64,000 nucleotides of DNA from an uncultured Clostridia bacterium. Lineage in GTDB: Bacteria; Bacillota; Clostridia; Lachnospirales; Lachnospiraceae. Shown one piece after another: positions 43,950-52,452 of the stretch; within the stretch, counting starts at the first letter, position 1; each line of letters begins with the position of its first letter. Both the position numbers and the translations under genes were made by a program. The notes below the pieces were generated by a model, which worked only from the letters and a program-made list of their open reading frames with translations, searched no databases and had not been told where the DNA came from. The DNA is taken from the NCBI GenBank assembly GCA_947643415.1, contig CANRWA010000017.1, forward strand, positions 1-64,000. The letters run 5' to 3'.

Positions 43950-45785
43950 ATGTCAGGACGATATACTAGGTTGGTTTCTATTGATGAAAAAAGATGGAGT
44001 GAAGATTGTCCGTTGCTTTTTCTTAAAGGTGCATTATTAAAGGATACAAGAACGGAAAGAAATATTTTGCAGCTTAAATTTCAAGCATTGTCAAGAAAAA
44101 GGATCAAAGCGTTTGAAGTTTGGTATGAAGCATATTCATTGGGGGACGAAAAACTTGAAAGCAAAAAGTTTTCATATTTAGATCTATCTCTTGCAATAAA
44201 TGATGTTGTGGGTGAGGATATACCGATTTATATGGATAAAGCAGAATCACGAATTTTTATATTGTCTGTTACTGCAGTTTATTACGAGGATGGTTCACAT
44301 TGGACAGGGAATGCTGAACTTCAAAAAATAGAAAACCAGATTTTGGTGCAAGATGGGCTAGATTATAGTTTAGCGCAGCAATTCGAGAGAGAGTACAAGA
44401 AAAAAAGTGATGGAACAGTGGAATCAATGTATTATTTACCAGTTTTTAAAGAAAGTTACTGGTTATGTTCCTGTGGAGCATTGAATCCAGATAAAGAGAA
44501 TCGATGCAGGGAGTGTAAGATCACAAAAGAAGATCTTATTGAGATCAATGATGAAGAATTTCTGCGAAATAATTTACTGGATTACATTCAAAAGGAAAAA
44601 GAAACTAAAGAAAGAGAGGAACAGGAAAGAAAAGGATTAGAAAGAAGGGAAGAGGAGGAAAAACAAAAAAGACATACAAAATATATTAAGTATACTAAGG
44701 TAATGTCGGTCATAGCAGGAGCTGTGGTAGTGGTTATATTGTTTATTACTTTGGCTGCCAAGGTTATCATTCCAAATCAAAAGTACTCTTCTGCAAATAG
44801 TGCTTTTGACTCAGGTGATTATGAGACAGCGATTCATTTGTATGAAGAATTAGGCAATTATAAAGAATCAAGAAGTAAGTTCCTTGAAAGTAAGTATTCT
44901 TTGGCTAAGAAATTTATGGAAGCAAAGAAATATTCTGAATCAATGGAAGAATTTAAGAAAATTGAGGATTACAAAGATGCGAAGGATCTTATCGTTTTAT
45001 GTGGCAGATTTATTCGATATGACGAAGCAATATCTTTGGCGAAATCCGGTAGGTATGAAGCAGCATTGATAAAGATAAAGTCTTTACCAAATAATTTTTC
45101 AGATAAAGAGAAACTGGAATTGGAATATGTTCAGATTCAAAGCAAAATTTTTTACGATGCAAAAGATTATATATCGACATATAAATTGTTGCGGCAATAT
45201 GATATAAAAAATGATTTATTTATGGAATCTTGTTACCGGATTGCTTTATCATATAAAAAAAATAAGAAATATGAGAAAGCAATAACATATTTTCAGGAAA
45301 CAGGGAATTATAAGAAGTCAAAAAGCCATATAATCAATTGTGAGAAAACGATTAGTTATAACAATGCTGTTGATTTAATGGAACAGGGAAAACTAAATAA
45401 AGCTATAAAATTGTTTTCTAAAGTTGGGAGAGATTTCAAAAAAGTAAATCAGTTTTTAGCATTATGCATGAAATACAAACATTATGCGGGGGTATGGAAG
45501 TGTTATAAGCACAGTATTATACATGATGATGGAGAGATATATAATGGAGATTATTCAGCTTCAGATGAAAATATGATTTGTAAGGTTTGTATATCAAAAA
45601 AAGGAAAAGTGATCTTGTACTTTGATGGAGAAAAAGCTAAATTAAAAGGAAATATAGCAGAATGGTATTATTATGGCAAAAGCATAAACAAATTCAATCT
45701 GTCGACAGGGTATCGGACATTACAATTATATTATTGTGATGGCAGCAAATCAGATCTATATACATATCAATATAAAGTAAAATAA
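43950..45785 (+). CDS. Membrane protein with cytoplasmic zinc ribbon and extracytoplasmic TPR-like repeats
   Basis: The protein has 611 residues from the ATG at 43950. Order: unknown domain (1-165), zinc ribbon WLCSCGALNPDKENRCREC (Cys173, 175, 186, 189), charged coiled coil (about 213-243), one membrane span (about 251-272), then TPR-like repeats (about 278-490, pattern 'A...F..G.Y..A...F..L..YK.S'), and a C-terminal beta-rich domain. The gene is visibly more AT-rich than its neighbours, which suggests separate origin. Function unknown; the fold order suggests linking a cytoplasmic signal or partner to the cell surface. Confidence 0.7.
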   Translation: MSGRYTRLVSIDEKRWSEDCPLLFLKGALLKDTRTERNILQLKFQALSRKRIKAFEVWYEAYSLGDEKLESKKFSYLDLSLAINDVVGEDIPIYMDKAESRIFILSVTAVYYEDGSHWTGNAELQKIENQILVQDGLDYSLAQQFEREYKKKSDGTVESMYYLPVFKESYWLCSCGALNPDKENRCRECKITKEDLIEINDEEFLRNNLLDYIQKEKETKEREEQERKGLERREEEEKQKRHTKYIKYTKVMSVIAGAVVVVILFITLAAKVIIPNQKYSSANSAFDSGDYETAIHLYEELGNYKESRSKFLESKYSLAKKFMEAKKYSESMEEFKKIEDYKDAKDLIVLCGRFIRYDEAISLAKSGRYEAALIKIKSLPNNFSDKEKLELEYVQIQSKIFYDAKDYISTYKLLRQYDIKNDLFMESCYRIALSYKKNKKYEKAITYFQETGNYKKSKSHIINCEKTISYNNAVDLMEQGKLNKAIKLFSKVGRDFKKVNQFLALCMKYKHYAGVWKCYKHSIIHDDGEIYNGDYSASDENMICKVCISKKGKVILYFDGEKAKLKGNIAEWYYYGKSINKFNLSTGYRTLQLYYCDGSKSDLYTYQYKVK

Positions 45786-45865
45786 TCGTGCAGCAGATTT
45801 TGTCCGGCAATACGGATGGGAGAGTCAAATTTACAATTTGTTTAAATTTTAATGAATACTTGATG

Positions 45866-45911
45866 CAGGCGTCTATGTTACAATACAGTCAACATAGACG
45901 TCTGTTTTGTT
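45866..45911 (+). promoter_or_regulatory. Long hairpin before the lipoprotein operon
   Basis: CAGGCGTCTATGTT (45866-45879) pairs with AACATAGACGTCTG (45891-45904) with one mismatch, followed by TTTTGTT. It works as a terminator on paper. A TACAAT lies at the loop edge (45879-45884) and could be a -10, so the hairpin could instead be an operator of the operon starting at 45935. Confidence 0.55.
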
Positions 45912-45934
45912 ATAAAAGTAGGGAGGTATAGAGA

Positions 45935-47494
45935 ATGAGACGAGCGATAGCGATAGCAATGGCAATGGCAGGGATTCTTACCATTACACTGGCAGGCTGT
46001 GCCGAGAATCCGGAGAAGTCTGTCGTGCAGGAGAAGAACATGGATAAGATGCTGGAGCAGGCAGAGAGTAAAGATAATTCCAGTACTTATGAACAGGTAA
46101 AGGAAGAACTGAAGAAGAAATATGAAACCTATAAGACACAGATCAAAGATAAAAAACGGAAGGTAACAGTGGATGTGGACGCAAGAGTTGAGGTGCCGGA
46201 GGTGGAGAAGCTCTCTGTCTACCGTGTCAGCCAGAAGAAGATCGGCCAGGATTTCCTAGACAAGGTGAGGAAAGGACTGACACCGGATACTGTCTATTAC
46301 GATGGAAGAATGAAGAATGGCAGAACCAAATCAATCGTGGCAAAGGAGATAAATGTGACAGAGAGAAGTCTGGCAGAGGCAAAAAAGTCAAAAGATACAG
46401 CGCTGGTGGAAGAATACAGTGAGGAGCTGGAGCGACTGAAGAAAGAATATAAGACGGTGCCGGATCAGGTAACTCTTACAGATTATCCATTAGACAATAA
46501 GATTCAGAGTATTAAGAAACTGTTTGACAGTGATCCAAAGGATACCTTTTACAGTTGGCTGCATGAACTTCATGGCAGTGGCGATGTTTTCTATGGAGTG
46601 AGTGATGAGAAAGAAGGAGTTCAGCATGAGCTGTTTATGCAGAATTCTGATAATTATGGAAACTGCCTGCGTTATCGGTGTGGTAAAAACGGGCAGGCAT
46701 CCAATATCTATGCTGCCGATGTCGGAAGCGACATCCCTTATACGGTTTCCAAAAAGGAGGGGGAGGAGCCGGACTTTACCACAAGTGGGATTGAGGGCGA
46801 AAAGGGACAGCCTTTTACCGCAAAAGGTGTGGATAATGAGCCATTGACCTTGTCAGAGCAGGAGGCTGAGGAGAAAGTCAATACCCTTATGGGACAGCTT
46901 GGTTTAAGCGATTACCAGTGCTATGAAAAAGGCCTCTGTTCCCAGCTCATAGGTGGGATGAAGGAAGGAGAAGAATTCAGATACCGTGATGTTTATCAGT
47001 TTATGTTTCTGCGGAAACTGGACAATGTATTTGTCAATAATCTGGCAGGCTTTAAATACAGCGACGGATGGCAGGGAACAGAATATGTAAAGAAGATGTG
47101 GGAAAACGAAACGGTCATTGTGGCAGTCAATGACAGCGGCATCGTAGATTTCTACTATCTCTCGCCTCTCACGATAGATAAGACAGTTGTGGAGAAGAGC
47201 CAGATCAAATCATTTGATGAGATCCGGGATACCTTTGAGAAGATGGTGGTAGTGGAAAATGCCATAAAGGAATCAGGAGAGGAACAAGATGCTAAAGTAT
47301 CCATTCAAGTGAAAGATGTGAAACTTATATATTCCAGGATCAGTGAAAAGGACAGCTTTGATACAGGCCTTGTAGTTCCTGTATGGAATTTTGAGGGAAC
47401 CAGAGTGGATGAATATGGAGATGAGAGGACAGGTACAATTCTTTCCATCAATGCCATTGATGGATCTGTCATTAATCAGGAGCTGGGATACTAA
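45935..47494 (+). CDS. Lipoprotein, DUF6034-like, first gene of an ABC operon
   Basis: The 519-residue protein has a lipoprotein signal with lipobox LAGC (Cys22). A Lys/Glu-rich coiled stretch (about 30-75) is followed by VDVDARVEVPEVEKLSVYRVSQ and a large beta-rich region. Sequence character recalls Lachnospiraceae lipoproteins of the DUF6034 type; this is from memory and not certain. GGGAGG precedes the ATG. Its stop codon overlaps the next ATG by one base. In the operon it is the likely outer-face binding or sensing part. Confidence 0.78.
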   Translation: MRRAIAIAMAMAGILTITLAGCAENPEKSVVQEKNMDKMLEQAESKDNSSTYEQVKEELKKKYETYKTQIKDKKRKVTVDVDARVEVPEVEKLSVYRVSQKKIGQDFLDKVRKGLTPDTVYYDGRMKNGRTKSIVAKEINVTERSLAEAKKSKDTALVEEYSEELERLKKEYKTVPDQVTLTDYPLDNKIQSIKKLFDSDPKDTFYSWLHELHGSGDVFYGVSDEKEGVQHELFMQNSDNYGNCLRYRCGKNGQASNIYAADVGSDIPYTVSKKEGEEPDFTTSGIEGEKGQPFTAKGVDNEPLTLSEQEAEEKVNTLMGQLGLSDYQCYEKGLCSQLIGGMKEGEEFRYRDVYQFMFLRKLDNVFVNNLAGFKYSDGWQGTEYVKKMWENETVIVAVNDSGIVDFYYLSPLTIDKTVVEKSQIKSFDEIRDTFEKMVVVENAIKESGEEQDAKVSIQVKDVKLIYSRISEKDSFDTGLVVPVWNFEGTRVDEYGDERTGTILSINAIDGSVINQELGY

Positions 47495-48120
47495 TGAATA
47501 GTTTTGAGACAGACATGAAACGGGCATTTGGCAGTGTGAATTTTATCATAGGGCTGCTGGCGGAATGTTTCATTCTATGGCGCACAGGATTTCAGTCAGA
47601 TCTGTTCCGGATCAGTGTTCCGGTGCTGACTTCACTTCCTTACTCCACAGCGTGGCTCAATGAGTATCAGAGTGGTTTTATAAAGGAATACCTTCCCCGG
47701 AGTGGACAGAGCTCATATATATTTGGAAAATTTTTTGCCTGTGGCATCAGCGGCGGTGCCCTGCCTGCCATTGCCTGTTTCCTGTACAGCCAGTTTGGGG
47801 AAGGGGAAGAGATGCCGGAGAAATTTTTACTCTTGTTTCTCTCAGGGATGTTCTGGGCGGTCACGGCAGCCGTTCTCGCCGCGGCGGCGAACAGCCGGTA
47901 TGTGGCATATGGCGGTTCTTTTGTCCTCTTCTATATGCTGGTGATTCTGTATGAGCGTTATTTTACGGCATTGTACTGTCTGTATCCTGCAGAGTGGTAT
48001 GCCCCGGAACATATATGGGTCCTGGGAGATACGGGGATCATATTGATGCTGGCGGGGCTTATCTGGATCATGGGTATTCTTTATTATTCAATCATAGCGA
48101 GGTGTTTGGAACATGCGTAA
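47494..48120 (+). CDS. Integral membrane protein, permease-like subunit 1
   Basis: The 208-residue protein has about five to six hydrophobic segments (about 13-30, 78-98, 112-132, 138-156, 175-200). It starts within the stop of the lipoprotein gene and overlaps the next gene by 8 bases. Position beside an ABC ATPase makes an ABC-2-type half-permease role probable, though no diagnostic motif is visible. Confidence 0.7.
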   Translation: MNSFETDMKRAFGSVNFIIGLLAECFILWRTGFQSDLFRISVPVLTSLPYSTAWLNEYQSGFIKEYLPRSGQSSYIFGKFFACGISGGALPAIACFLYSQFGEGEEMPEKFLLLFLSGMFWAVTAAVLAAAANSRYVAYGGSFVLFYMLVILYERYFTALYCLYPAEWYAPEHIWVLGDTGIILMLAGLIWIMGILYYSIIARCLEHA

Positions 48121-49006
48121 GATCAGGCAGATTTTCTATATAGCATGGGGATGTTTCCGCAAGTGGCATAAAAATCCCCAGATCATCCTGTGTTTTCTTC
48201 TTGCCTTTGTGTTCTGCTTTCTTTTGTCAGATAAGGTGATGCAGTTTGCACAGGAACAGGATACCTACCTGCAGGGACTGGAAGCATTTATATGGACATT
48301 CGGGGATGCCCAGTCAGTGTTAGCCATTTCTATTTTACTGCTTCTCCTGTTCTCTGGCATGCCGGATTTGTCCAATGAGGTTCCCTATTTCATGGTGAGG
48401 ACAGACAGAAAGGTATGGATGTGCGGGCAGATTGTGTATTTGGTCACGGCGACATTTTTCTTTATTTTCTTCATTCTTGTCTCTACGGTGCTATTGTCGG
48501 CAGGAAGGGCTTATATCGCCAATATGTGGAGTGAGACGGCGGCGATCCTGGGTTATTCAGGGATTGGGGAAGAGATTGCTGTTCCGGCTTTTGTGAAGGT
48601 GATGGAGCTCACGGATCCTTATCGCTGTACCATGCATATCTTTTTCCTGATGACAGGGTATGCGGTATCGATGGCAGGGCTGGTTTTATTTCTGAATCTA
48701 TGCAGAAATAATGGGGGAATGATCGGCGGTGTTCTTTTCAGTGCCTTTGGGATATTGCTGAATCCGGATATTGTGGCAGAATGGTTTGGGATACCTTTGG
48801 AGCAGATACGGTTTGCCAATATTCTCAGTGGATGGATCTCACCACTGAACCATGCTACTTATTATATGCACAGTTTTGGGTATGACAATCTTCCCAGGCT
48901 CTGGCAGTCCTATCTGTTTTTTGCAGTAGTGAGCATGGTGCTGTTTGCGGCATCTCTTGTGAAGATCAAGAATTATCCATTTCAGTTTACAGGCACCTAT
49001 ATGTAA
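48113..49006 (+). CDS. Integral membrane protein, permease-like subunit 2
   Basis: The 297-residue protein has about six spans (near 23-40, 70-90, 110-135, 175-198, 205-222, 262-282) and an extracytoplasmic loop between spans 3 and 4. It overlaps the preceding gene by 8 bases and is followed by the ATPase gene 11 bases later. It is probably the second membrane half of the transporter. No named family recognised. Confidence 0.7.
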   Translation: MRKIRQIFYIAWGCFRKWHKNPQIILCFLLAFVFCFLLSDKVMQFAQEQDTYLQGLEAFIWTFGDAQSVLAISILLLLLFSGMPDLSNEVPYFMVRTDRKVWMCGQIVYLVTATFFFIFFILVSTVLLSAGRAYIANMWSETAAILGYSGIGEEIAVPAFVKVMELTDPYRCTMHIFFLMTGYAVSMAGLVLFLNLCRNNGGMIGGVLFSAFGILLNPDIVAEWFGIPLEQIRFANILSGWISPLNHATYYMHSFGYDNLPRLWQSYLFFAVVSMVLFAASLVKIKNYPFQFTGTYM

Positions 49007-49017
49007 TGGGAGGTAGT

Positions 49018-49665
49018 ATGAAAGCAGATAAAGAACATGAAGGAATCGAAGTGATCGATGTATATAAATCTTTTGGGAAGGAACAGGTATTAAAGGGTGT
49101 GAGTTTTACTATACCAGAAGGAACGATTTATGGGGTGGTGGGAAATAATGGGAGTGGCAAAACGGTGTTGATGAAGTGTATCTGTGGGTTTATGAAATGT
49201 GACAGGGGCAGGATCTTTGTGGATGGCAGACAGGTGGGAAAAGAGGTGGATTTTCCAGACCGGCTGGGGGTTATCATTGAGACGCCGGGATTTATCCCCA
49301 ATCTGTCAGGGTATAAGAATCTGAAGATCCTTGCCTCGCTGAAGGGGCGGATCGGGAAGAAGGAGATCCGGGAAACTATGGAACGGGTAGGGCTGAATCC
49401 GGATATGAAAAAGCCGGTGGCAAAATATTCCCTGGGTATGCGCCAGCGGCTGGGGATCGCCCAGGCGATCATGGAGGATCCGGGGGTACTTATTCTGGAT
49501 GAACCATTTAATGGGCTGGATCGCTATGGTGTGGTGGAGATCCGGACACTTCTGAAAGAGTTAAAGGCAGATGGCAAATCTATTTTGCTGGCCAGCCACA
49601 ATGCACAGGATATCAAAGAACTCTGTGATGATGTGCTGGATCTGATGTTGGAGGGAAGAGAATGA
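49018..49665 (+). CDS. ABC transporter ATP-binding protein
   Basis: The protein has 215 residues from the ATG at 49018 (GGGAGGT upstream; ATG 49006 lies before the site). Walker A GNNGSGKT near residue 40, signature YSLGMRQR, Walker B VLILDEPFNGLD and H-loop SHNAQD are intact. It is a short ATPase of the bacitracin/lantibiotic-exporter type. It overlaps the next gene by 4 bases (ATGA). It energises the two membrane proteins upstream. Confidence 0.9.
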   Translation: MKADKEHEGIEVIDVYKSFGKEQVLKGVSFTIPEGTIYGVVGNNGSGKTVLMKCICGFMKCDRGRIFVDGRQVGKEVDFPDRLGVIIETPGFIPNLSGYKNLKILASLKGRIGKKEIRETMERVGLNPDMKKPVAKYSLGMRQRLGIAQAIMEDPGVLILDEPFNGLDRYGVVEIRTLLKELKADGKSILLASHNAQDIKELCDDVLDLMLEGRE

Positions 49666-51560
49666 GAGGGAAAAGGATCATAACAATAATATGTCTTATC
49701 TTGTGCCTTGTATTAGGGGTCGGGGTGGATGGAGCCAGGATCTGTGCGTCAGGACAGGAAAAGGCAGAGGATAAAGGACAGGATGGCACAGACAGCCAGG
49801 TAAAACAGGGTACGGTAGAGACAACAGGGACAGGGGGGCTTGTCATTGACAACCAGAATATATATGAGGGCATGGAAAATTCGTATTCTGGTGGATATAC
49901 CCCAAAGTCGGATGGAAAGAAATCCGTGGTGGTGCTTCCCCTGTTGGCGAAACGGAAGCTGGCGGGAAACCAGATGACAGTGACGCTTCGGTTTGGGGAA
50001 TCAGAAAACCTCCCTTTCGTACAGAAGAATTATGAGAAGACAGTATCCTATGGCATGCATTCTATAGGGAATTCTGCCAAAAAGACAGGCTGCTATCTTG
50101 TTACCTTCGATCTTGAACTGAAAAAGGGACGGTATAATGGCAATTATCCTGTTACTTTGTCGGTCAGCGCAGAGGATGAGGAGGGAAATGAGGTCAGTCA
50201 GGAATTTACCGTATATGTGGCAATTTCAGATGGAAAAGATCTGGATGCATCGGGAAAATCCGATGCATCTGAGACAGGGAGTACGATAGGTTTTGCAATA
50301 GATAACAAAAAAATATATAAGGGGATGGGGAAGTCTTATTCACAGGGATATACCCCTAAGACAGACGGGACAAAGGCTGTTGTCGTGCTGCCGCTGCTGG
50401 CGAAACGGACACTGTCTGGCGGGAAGCTGACAGCGGCATTGAAGCTGGGGGAGGCAGAGAACCAGCCCTTTGTCCGGAAAAATTATGAAAAGACTGTAAA
50501 AGCCGGAAAAAAGACAGGCTGCTATCTGGTTTCCTTTCACCTGAAATTAAAAAAGAAGAGATATAATGGGAGTTATCCTGTCACCATATCTGTCCAGGCA
50601 GAAGATAAAGAAGGAAATGAGATCAGCCAGGAATTTACTGTATATGTCATTATTACGGATGGGAAGAGTACCGGGGAGGGCAGCGGATCCAAAGGCAGTG
50701 ATAAGCTTCCTTCCCCTGCACCGAAGATCCGGATGGCTTCTTACCAGTTCTCAAAAGATAAGGTCTTGTGCGGCGAGAGATTTACGGCGAAACTTTCCCT
50801 GGTGAATACAAGCAGGACAGAGGCGATAAAGAATATGATGGTCACAGTGGCTCCGGGGGAAAATGTGGAATTGCTGGGAAAGACAGACAATGCCTATGTG
50901 GAGGAATTAGGAGCTGGCAAAAAGTGTATTGTATCCTTTGATTTCCGGGTAAATGCATCCGCGCCAGAGGGGCAGTACAGTATTGGTGTGACAATGAACT
51001 ATGCCGACAGTAAGGGAAATGACTATAATACAGAAGAATCCGTGAAGGTATCTGCAGGCCAGAAAGTGAGGATTGGAATCGATCCGGTGCAGGTTCCAAA
51101 GGAGATACAACTGGGTGAAACGGTAATTCTGCAGACACAGGCAATGAATCTGGGAAAAGGAAAACTTTACAATGTCCGTGCCGTACTGGAGGCAGATGGC
51201 CTGGTACCATCAAGTTCTGCCTATATGGGGGATGTGGAGGCAGGCACTTCCCTCTCTGGAAGCCTGGAAGTTGTGGCAGAGGGGCTTTCTGGAGATACCC
51301 TGTATGGAAATACACAAGGTAAGGTGACCTTTTATTATGAAGATGAGATGGGGAATGAAATGACAGAGGAGCAGGATTTTCAGACAGCGATTCTATCTCC
51401 TTTTAAAGAGGACGAAGGAAAAAAGCCGGAAGATAGTACAGGACAATGGTGGATTATTATGGCTGCCATCGCTGCCTTTCTTGGTCTGGCGACAGTAGTT
51501 CTCTTGATCAAAAAGAAAAAGAAAGCACAGATGGGGGAAGGGGTGCCGGATGGGAACTAA
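49662..51560 (+). CDS. Exported repeat protein with C-terminal membrane anchor
   Basis: The 632-residue protein has a signal peptide (about 1-25), two tandem domains (60-191 and 210-334) with matching 'IYxGM..SY..GYTPK.DG.K.VVVLPLLAKR.L' and 'NYEKTV...KKTGCYLV.F.L.LKK.RYNG.YPVT' segments, two CARDB/NEW3-like beta-sandwich domains (about 350-590), and one membrane span with a Lys-rich tail (about 604-627). It is probably displayed on the outer face beside the ABC transporter. It overlaps the genes on both sides. I do not recognise the tandem domain. Confidence 0.78.
   Translation: MRGKRIITIICLILCLVLGVGVDGARICASGQEKAEDKGQDGTDSQVKQGTVETTGTGGLVIDNQNIYEGMENSYSGGYTPKSDGKKSVVVLPLLAKRKLAGNQMTVTLRFGESENLPFVQKNYEKTVSYGMHSIGNSAKKTGCYLVTFDLELKKGRYNGNYPVTLSVSAEDEEGNEVSQEFTVYVAISDGKDLDASGKSDASETGSTIGFAIDNKKIYKGMGKSYSQGYTPKTDGTKAVVVLPLLAKRTLSGGKLTAALKLGEAENQPFVRKNYEKTVKAGKKTGCYLVSFHLKLKKKRYNGSYPVTISVQAEDKEGNEISQEFTVYVIITDGKSTGEGSGSKGSDKLPSPAPKIRMASYQFSKDKVLCGERFTAKLSLVNTSRTEAIKNMMVTVAPGENVELLGKTDNAYVEELGAGKKCIVSFDFRVNASAPEGQYSIGVTMNYADSKGNDYNTEESVKVSAGQKVRIGIDPVQVPKEIQLGETVILQTQAMNLGKGKLYNVRAVLEADGLVPSSSAYMGDVEAGTSLSGSLEVVAEGLSGDTLYGNTQGKVTFYYEDEMGNEMTEEQDFQTAILSPFKEDEGKKPEDSTGQWWIIMAAIAAFLGLATVVLLIKKKKKAQMGEGVPDGN
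49839..50663 (+). repeat. Tandem domain duplication in the exported repeat protein
   Basis: Two units of about 395 and 375 bases (49839-50234 and 50289-50663) encode clearly related domains. Unit 1 has an extra short insert (YGMHSIGNS) absent from unit 2. Divergence at the base level shows an old duplication. Confidence 0.75.
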
Positions 51561-52452
51561 GGTCAGGGGCAGAGTGGGAGATTTCCTGCGGCTGAGAAAA
51601 CAGAGTGACACGGTTAAGATGATATGCCTTTTTGCTTTGGCAGCACTGGTATTTATGGTCTGCGTGGCATATTATATCTGGCAGATCTGCCGATATGTGA
51701 ATACTCCAGCAGAATACATTGTGACTGGGGAGGGGGCAGTATCAAATCAGCGTATCGCAGAGATAATGCAGGACAGGGATGTGTCAGAGGTGAGCCGGCA
51801 GATGATGATATCGGTATCTGTTCAATATAAGGGGGCAGAGACTGTTTTGGACTGCGCCATGCTGTCCCAGGAATATATGGCAGAATTAACCGGTGAAGAG
51901 ATCCATGGGGGAAGCAGCCGGATATACATGAACGAGGCGGCATTTGCAGAATTTCAGGAAGCGTTATCAGAAAAAGGCACCGACAGTGAATTTGGCGAAG
52001 GGACAGGGACCGAAAGGGCGGGCTCAGAAATCGATATCCGTTATTCCATGGGAGAGGAGGCTTTGGATGCCAGCGGCATGGATCATGACGGGAAGGGGAG
52101 TGGCGCCGAAATGGGCGGGCACATGAGAAGAGCGGTGCAGAATTACCATTCAGCAAAACTGGTTATACTAAAGACAGGTGGGGAGGAAGCAGAAAGTTTT
52201 ATTTATACGGCAGAGACAGAGAGCCGGCTTGCCGGAGAGGCGACAGATCTCCGGGTACGGTTTGGCAGACATGATCTGGACGGACTTCACGCAGCCAATC
52301 TCAGAAAGCTGGGATATGAGCTGGAAAGCAAGGAGGTGGTAATGGAGGAAGAGCATGGAATCCAGATGAATCTGCTCCATATACGATATGGGCTGGTGAT
52401 CTGTGGGATCTGTATCCTTGGGGCGCTGGTACTGTGGAGAAAACGTTTCTGA
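51550..52452 (+). CDS. Two-span membrane protein, last gene of the ABC operon
   Basis: The 300-residue protein has spans at about 22-45 and 276-295, enclosing an extracytoplasmic region of about 230 residues rich in Gly, Glu and Ser. It overlaps the preceding gene by 11 bases. The topology (N and C terminal spans around one large outer domain) is like the periplasmic-domain subunits of MacB/FtsX-type complexes, but it has only two spans. No family recognised. It ends directly against the convergent gene at 52453. Confidence 0.7.
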   Translation: MGTKVRGRVGDFLRLRKQSDTVKMICLFALAALVFMVCVAYYIWQICRYVNTPAEYIVTGEGAVSNQRIAEIMQDRDVSEVSRQMMISVSVQYKGAETVLDCAMLSQEYMAELTGEEIHGGSSRIYMNEAAFAEFQEALSEKGTDSEFGEGTGTERAGSEIDIRYSMGEEALDASGMDHDGKGSGAEMGGHMRRAVQNYHSAKLVILKTGGEEAESFIYTAETESRLAGEATDLRVRFGRHDLDGLHAANLRKLGYELESKEVVMEEEHGIQMNLLHIRYGLVICGICILGALVLWRKRF

